From positions 1-64,000 of the forward strand of contig NZ_AZER01000025.1 of assembly GCF_001436045.1 (NCBI RefSeq): DNA of 64,000 nt. Reading direction: 5' to 3'. Origin of the DNA: Limosilactobacillus frumenti DSM 13145. GTDB taxonomy: Bacteria; Bacillota; Bacilli; Lactobacillales; Lactobacillaceae. Of the stretch, positions 61,701 to 64,000 are shown in pieces; within the stretch, counting starts at the first letter, position 1, and the number at the start of each line of letters is the position of its first letter. The translations under genes and the position numbers were made by a program. The notes beneath the pieces are model-generated. The model had not been told where the DNA came from, did no database searches, and saw only the letters and a list, made by a program, of their open reading frames with translations.

Positions 61701-64000
61701 GTAGTTGGGTTAGACCATACGAAGTCATTGTCTGTTGCCGTACTGATGTCAATTTCATTAGCAACATCTTTATCGTAAGTAACTTGGCCATTCTCAATGC
61801 TCTTAATAGCAAGCATCTTACCAGTCACCTTATCAACCATACCTTGACCCGTAAAGGTAGCAGTATTGGTGTAATCACTTGCAACTGGGCTGTTATCTGC
61901 TTCGTTAAGATAATGAACAGTTTCCTTAACAACTCTTGTTAAATCAGTTCTGCCATAAGAATTATTAGGGTTGACTGGTTCATAACTGTGTTCAACGTAA
62001 ATATAGAAGTTTTGGTCAGTGCCTGGCTTATCATCAAACTTCCATCGACTGGCGGCGTTAGCATAGTCAGTCCCATATTGAATTGGATTGTTTGGATCAG
62101 TAGTAGCCTGAACAATGCCTTCAACTTTGTATCCGCTTCTAATCAAAGCGTCAACCGTAGTAGCAGCACCGTCAAAGCTAATAGCACTGTTATCCTTACC
62201 AGCAGCGTTGAACTCGCCAATGTTCTTGTTGCCATCACTAATATCAATGATGGTTAACTTGGCCTTTTCATTTTGTTCATTCTTCGTGTAAACAACTTCA
62301 GTTGGCTTAGTTGGATCAACTGGCGTGATTGGACTTGGATCAACTGGGGTGTAGCCAGGAACAGTTGGAATTGGTTCGTTTGGCGTGACCTTCGTTGGGT
62401 CCGTTGGATCGTTTGGATATTGTGGCTGTGGTGCACCTGGAATTGGGTTGTGATCAGGTGTTACTGGAATAATCTTGGATACCTTGTGGTAGATAATTTC
62501 ATCTACAACGTTAGGGTTATCAACCGTAGCGGTCTTGCCACCAGCACTCTGCTTAGTTGCTACATAGCCAGGAATGACTTCGGCATTAACAACACCATAG
62601 GTATGGCTTTCCGTGTTCCAAGTGCCTTGCGTGGTATGACCTTGAGCATCAGTTTCATCTGGAGTCCGGCTAAAGGTGAAGCTATCAACTACTGGGTTCC
62701 GTAACTGGTTACCTTGATCATCAACAAAGTTAACCGTTTGGGTTGATGGAACGGTCCGTGCACCGTCTTGGTGAGTACCATTTGGTGCATAGTAAACATT
62801 CACAACAATATTGCCACTAGCGTTGTTGACAGTCACGGCCTTAACATTGTCGCCATCCTTTTGGTCAGCTGGCGTAACGTTCGTGACGTGCATACCGGCG
62901 ATACCTGGTGAATCAACATGAGCAAATTCGTGGTTGTCCGCATTCCAAGTTAAGCTACCTGGGCCGGTGATCTTACCTTGGCTGTCAACAGTTACTAACT
63001 TACCAGTAACCTTATCTACCGTTCCATGAGCAGTAAAGGTAAAGCTGTCATTGTGTGCAGTAGATACTGGGTTACCCTGACCGTCTAAGTAGTTAATCGT
63101 CCGTGTGACGGTCTTTTCAAGGTCAGTTCTGCTGTAACCAGCGCCTGGATGGCCTGGGTTGACAGGTTCTGTACCATGTTTAACGTTGATGACCACATTC
63201 TGTGGGCCATCAGTAAAGCTCGTTGGAATCATTGGTAGTGGCCCATCCAGAACATAGCCACGTTGCTCAAGAGCTGGTAAGTCCTGAGCGTTTGGATCGT
63301 AACTGAATGGAGCATTTTCATTACCAGTAGCACTGGTTCCATAGCCCGGAATATCAACATTGTCAGTCGTATCATGGTACTTAACTGTAATGGTACCCTG
63401 CTTGATTGGTTCTGGTGCATCAGCAACATAAACAACCTTAACACTGGAGCTCAGGCTATCGTGGTTAACAGTTTGAACACCAACTGCACCGTCAGTACCA
63501 ACAGTGTAACCAGTAGCATTAGTCTCTTCAACGTGGTCAACATGGTAGCCAGTGACTGTTTGAGCAGGGACTGCTTCAAATTCGTGGCTAGTTGCTGGCG
63601 TCCACGTTAATTGACCTTGCTTAATCGTGCCATCGGCATTCTTAACAATGTTACCTTGACCATCGACTTCAACTAATTGGCCAGTAACCGTGTCAATTGT
63701 ACCCTTTGCAGTATATTCAACTGATTGATGTACTGGTGCCGCAGCTTGTGAACCAGCAGCATGGGTACCGTCACCCTTGTAAACATAGGTAACGTCACGA
63801 TTAATCGTCTTGTCCAGATCATCCTTTGTGTAGTGACCACCAGGTTGGTCTGGCGTTACTGGCTTCGTACCGTGCTTCAAGTAAACAACCCAACTTTGTG
63901 TCGTGTTGTCGTTATTGTCGTACTTGCCGAATTGGATCTCACCAAAATTCTCAGCACTCAGTCTAGTAGTGTTTGGTTGGTTATAAGTTGCGTAATCCCA
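55706..64000 (-). CDS. Giant LPXTG-anchored mucus-binding (Mub) adhesin, C-terminal part
   Basis: The frame is open to the window edge; the 2764 visible residues lack the N-terminus. They consist of alternating Mub B2-like modules (TINYLDGQGNPV, TFTAHGTVDKVTGKLV) and MucBP_2-like modules (AIVNYVDADEGN, YVLVNDGFPTGATF), with PVTPDKPG linkers. Near the end is a Pro-Thr-Gln-rich wall-spanning stretch (about 70 residues), then LPQTGNDQ, a hydrophobic helix and the basic tail KKKRRN, so sortase anchors it to peptidoglycan. Such proteins bind mucin glycans and mediate gut adhesion. The many near-identical modules imply recombination and make assembly errors possible. Confidence 0.93.
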   Translation of the reverse strand, partial: WDYATYNQPNTTRLSAENFGEIQFGKYDNNDNTTQSWVVYLKHGTKPVTPDQPGGHYTKDDLDKTINRDVTYVYKGDGTHAAGSQAAAPVHQSVEYTAKGTIDTVTGQLVEVDGQGNIVKNADGTIKQGQLTWTPATSHEFEAVPAQTVTGYHVDHVEETNATGYTVGTDGAVGVQTVNHDSLSSSVKVVYVADAPEPIKQGTITVKYHDTTDNVDIPGYGTSATGNENAPFSYDPNAQDLPALEQRGYVLDGPLPMIPTSFTDGPQNVVINVKHGTEPVNPGHPGAGYSRTDLEKTVTRTINYLDGQGNPVSTAHNDSFTFTAHGTVDKVTGKLVTVDSQGKITGPGSLTWNADNHEFAHVDSPGIAGMHVTNVTPADQKDGDNVKAVTVNNASGNIVVNVYYAPNGTHQDGARTVPSTQTVNFVDDQGNQLRNPVVDSFTFSRTPDETDAQGHTTQGTWNTESHTYGVVNAEVIPGYVATKQSAGGKTATVDNPNVVDEIIYHKVSKIIPVTPDHNPIPGAPQPQYPNDPTDPTKVTPNEPIPTVPGYTPVDPSPITPVDPTKPTEVVYTKNEQNEKAKLTIIDISDGNKNIGEFNAAGKDNSAISFDGAATTVDALIRSGYKVEGIVQATTDPNNPIQYGTDYANAASRWKFDDKPGTDQNFYIYVEHSYEPVNPNNSYGRTDLTRVVKETVHYLNEADNSPVASDYTNTATFTGQGMVDKVTGKMLAIKSIENGQVTYDKDVANEIDISTATDNDFVWSNPTTFDKVTSPTIAGYTVDPARTTPSDLADGNDIKAIENVAYNHHNVEATVYYKANPVKTQQSAELIIKDVTPGQEMNLGTYTQSGLEGDAIRFNNADAQVTNLLNKGYKWVNASYNGTVLNGVTNYGGIHFGNYDDQSDNNGISQKWVIELDHSYTPVNPGHPDDKDGYTKDYLDRTITRKVTYVDQQGNEMAGLTPVTQTTEFKGEGYLDNVTGKWVTVENNKITGLANGLTWTPSENQTFAAINAKTANGYHVVSVSGNNIVGYTVDRTGAVSQQTVSRDTPSSDVVVVYAPDSQVPVNAQGSIKYIDDTTGSQLADASFSGHVGELINYQTADKIQNYEAHGYVLVSNNFKDGQETFLEGNNNFEVHLKHGTRPVDPDHPADPNKPVDPNKPDTPAPTNPNLSRKDLDKTITRTIEYHYADGSQALQPVPQQIEFKGHGTIDLVTGNLVTMNGNQIANQQGKITWDHDSQNFAAVPAIDLTNYHIISISKTNTDANVDETTGAVAGEAVTPTNRDSKIIITLAKNPAPTPVNDQLAVVNYIDADEGNAVIATSGDLNGKPGTKIDYSTASTINELEKKGYVLVNDGFPTGATFDHDDSTTQTYTVVLKHGHTTVTPDKPGNPGQPVDPNNPDGPKYPDGTGIDNLKKTGTQTVHYVGAGNKTPGDNKQIFDFTKTITFDNVTGKITDDSGWNVTSHTFGSVDTPVVDGFHADKRTAGNTTVTPDDLTKTVIVTYTPNGKIIPVDPNGTPIPNVPTPQYPTSPNDPTTVTPDEPVPNIPGMTPETPTVTPTDPGKATKVIYNVPTKDEGVVNVIVHDNTTGHNLPEYGWNSGSHEVGTKVDFDKPVTIQKLENAGYKVINPDVTVPTEITKGTTNVTIYVEHQIVPVTPDKPGNGLDHDDLYKTVTETVHYVGAGAKTPADQTAQLHFSGIAYYDSVTKKWTDANGNELTDQTKNITWSAQDGHQFATVVTPIIDGYTATVQNGYDDGQGNVKTLTGINQNSSDVNVTVTYKQNQTPTPEQDEKANLHIIDMNDNNKEIDQFDATGKDNSAINFKGAETTIAALVKSGYVIHSIVQATADPNKPIQYGTDYTSAASQWKFDEQPGVDQAFYVYLEHGYTPINPENAFGRTDLTRTVTETVHYVDEATGKPLTTDYTDTATFRGQGMVDKVTGKMLRVQSVENGQITYDHDINHEIDISTATDNDFVWSNPVTFAKVTSPTIGNYTIDAARTTPSDLADGNDIKAIENVAYNHPNVEATVYYKANPVPVNDQVAIVNYVDADEGNKVIITSGNLVGKANTKINYSTASTIKDLENKGYVLVNDGFPAGATFDNDDSTTQTYTVVLKHGHTTVTPDKPGNPGQPVNPNNPNGPKYPDGTDINNLKKTGTQTIHYVGAGDKTPADNKQSFDFTKTITFDNVTGKITNDSGWNVTSHTFGSVDTPVVNGYHADKRTAGNTTVTPTDLTKTVTVTYTPNGKIVPVDPNGNPIPNVPTPQYPTNPNDPTTVTPDEPVPNIPGMTPETPTVTPTDPGKDTNVIYNVPTKDQGIVNIVVHDNTTGNDLTEYGWTSGEHEIGTKVDFNKAQTITNLENKGYEVVNPGVTVPGEITKGTTTVTIYVVHKTKTVTPDQPGNPGQPVDPNNPNGPKYPDGTDINSLKKTGTQTIHYVGAGDKTPADNKQSFDFTKTITFDEVTGKVINDSGWNVTSHTFGNVDTPVVEGYHADKRTAGGQTVTPDDLTKTVVVTYTSNGHIIPVDPNGNPIPNADQPQFPTDPQDPTKTTSGQIPDVPGYKPENGKPGDPVAPNEDPGKDVKVPYVTPETDQQAVVNYVDVDTGQQIATSGILSGKAGTSINKLYSTSAELQKLEAAGYELVYNGFDGDGIVKNFDNDSNVTQVFTVALKKKATPTPTPTPEPTPQPQPVPEPTPEPTPQPQPGQQPTPQQPTPQQTVNVQPAEEAQQPTSAATLPQTGNDQTAEAVALGAAAALAALGLAGTDKKKRRN
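56430..56840. repeat. Mub repeat A, partial copy 3
   Basis: Matches the part of repeats A1 and A2 encoding TVTPDQPGNPGQPVDPNNPN and the following TGTQTIHYVGAGDKTPADNK module. The copy stops before the PGMTPETPTVTP section, replaced by a different linker. Confidence 0.7.
56833..57905. repeat. Mub repeat A, copy 2
   Basis: Aligns with 59041-60113 at a constant offset of 2208 bp (736 codons), with long identical stretches, e.g. around 57386-57420 and 59594-59628. Confidence 0.85.
57909..58645. repeat. Mub repeat B, copy 2
   Basis: Aligns with 61542-62278 at a constant offset of 3633 bp (1211 codons); encodes NVEATVYYKANPV back to KANLHIIDMNDNN. Confidence 0.85.
59041..60113. repeat. Mub repeat A, copy 1
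   Basis: First copy in protein order of the 1.07-kb A unit found again at 56833-57905. Confidence 0.85.
61542..62278. repeat. Mub repeat B, copy 1
   Basis: First copy in protein order of the 737-bp B unit found again at 57909-58645. Confidence 0.85.

Noticed and set aside
55856-63610. Many plus-strand ORFs (up to 409 codons) opposite the Mub gene
   Set aside because: They are antisense shadows of the repetitive adhesin: tryptophan-rich low-complexity translations with no ribosome binding sites, recurring wherever the Mub repeats recur.
1-64000. Insertion sequences, prophage or integrative elements
   Set aside because: No transposase, integrase, phage structural gene or terminal inverted repeat was found; the only duplicated units are the 69-codon gene and the Mub repeats.

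Overview
The window comes from a low-to-mid GC Gram-positive lactic acid bacterium, most likely a host-associated Limosilactobacillus (reuteri/mucosae/fermentum-like). The evidence is AGGAGG-type ribosome binding sites, many cre-like (CcpA) boxes, a T-box and a TPP riboswitch, an LCP wall-assembly protein, an LPQTG-anchored giant mucus-binding (Mub) protein, and acetoin/diacetyl-type reductases. I see no phage, transposase or CRISPR array. Genus is an inference; no rRNA is present.

Layout. 0-9 kb: start of pgi, a SemiSWEET gene sharing a palindromic promoter region with pgi, a LacI-family regulator, an amidase, an ABC amino-acid permease plus binding lipoprotein without an ATPase gene, a CLC channel, an LCP protein and a LysR regulator. 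8.4-20 kb: transporters, PAP2 phosphatase, aldo/keto reductase, hydrolase, L,D-transpeptidase, an M20 peptidase/YfcC transporter pair, a diacetyl/acetoin reductase, and several very small genes and RNAs. 19.2-40 kb: a 69-codon gene occurs twice as near-identical direct repeats of about 285 bp. Between the copies lie two operons that together encode every shikimate step plus the tyrosine branch: MFS-aroQ-aroC-aroA-tyrA-aroK on the plus strand, and aroF(DAHP synthase)-aroB-(128 aa unknown)-(30 aa)-aroE-aroD on the minus strand. 40-47.5 kb: lipase-like hydrolase, deoC-deoB, an AEC transporter, and a T-box-controlled BrnQ. 47.5-52.7 kb: a frameshifted oxidoreductase, an amino-acid permease and the TPP-riboswitch thiamine salvage operon tenA-thiM-thiD-thiE. 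52.7-64 kb: an FRG-domain protein, a Mub-like protein with no signal peptide, and the C-terminal 2764 residues of a giant repetitive Mub adhesin that continues past the window.

The most interesting signal is regulatory. Each of the two aromatic operons starts with its own strong promoter, a tiny ribosome-bound leader ORF rich in tandem tyrosine codons (SYYYYQPR ending one, HKYYRLAD within the other), a set of mutually exclusive RNA helices, and an intrinsic terminator just before the first gene. This is the architecture of ribosome-mediated transcription attenuation by tyrosine, at two loci, where Firmicutes usually use T-boxes (and where this genome does use one, for brnQ). In the DAHP synthase leader a specific antiterminator pairing with the terminator's 5' arm can be read from the sequence. 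Both operons make only the tyrosine branch (tyrA, no pheA in the window), which fits the codon choice.
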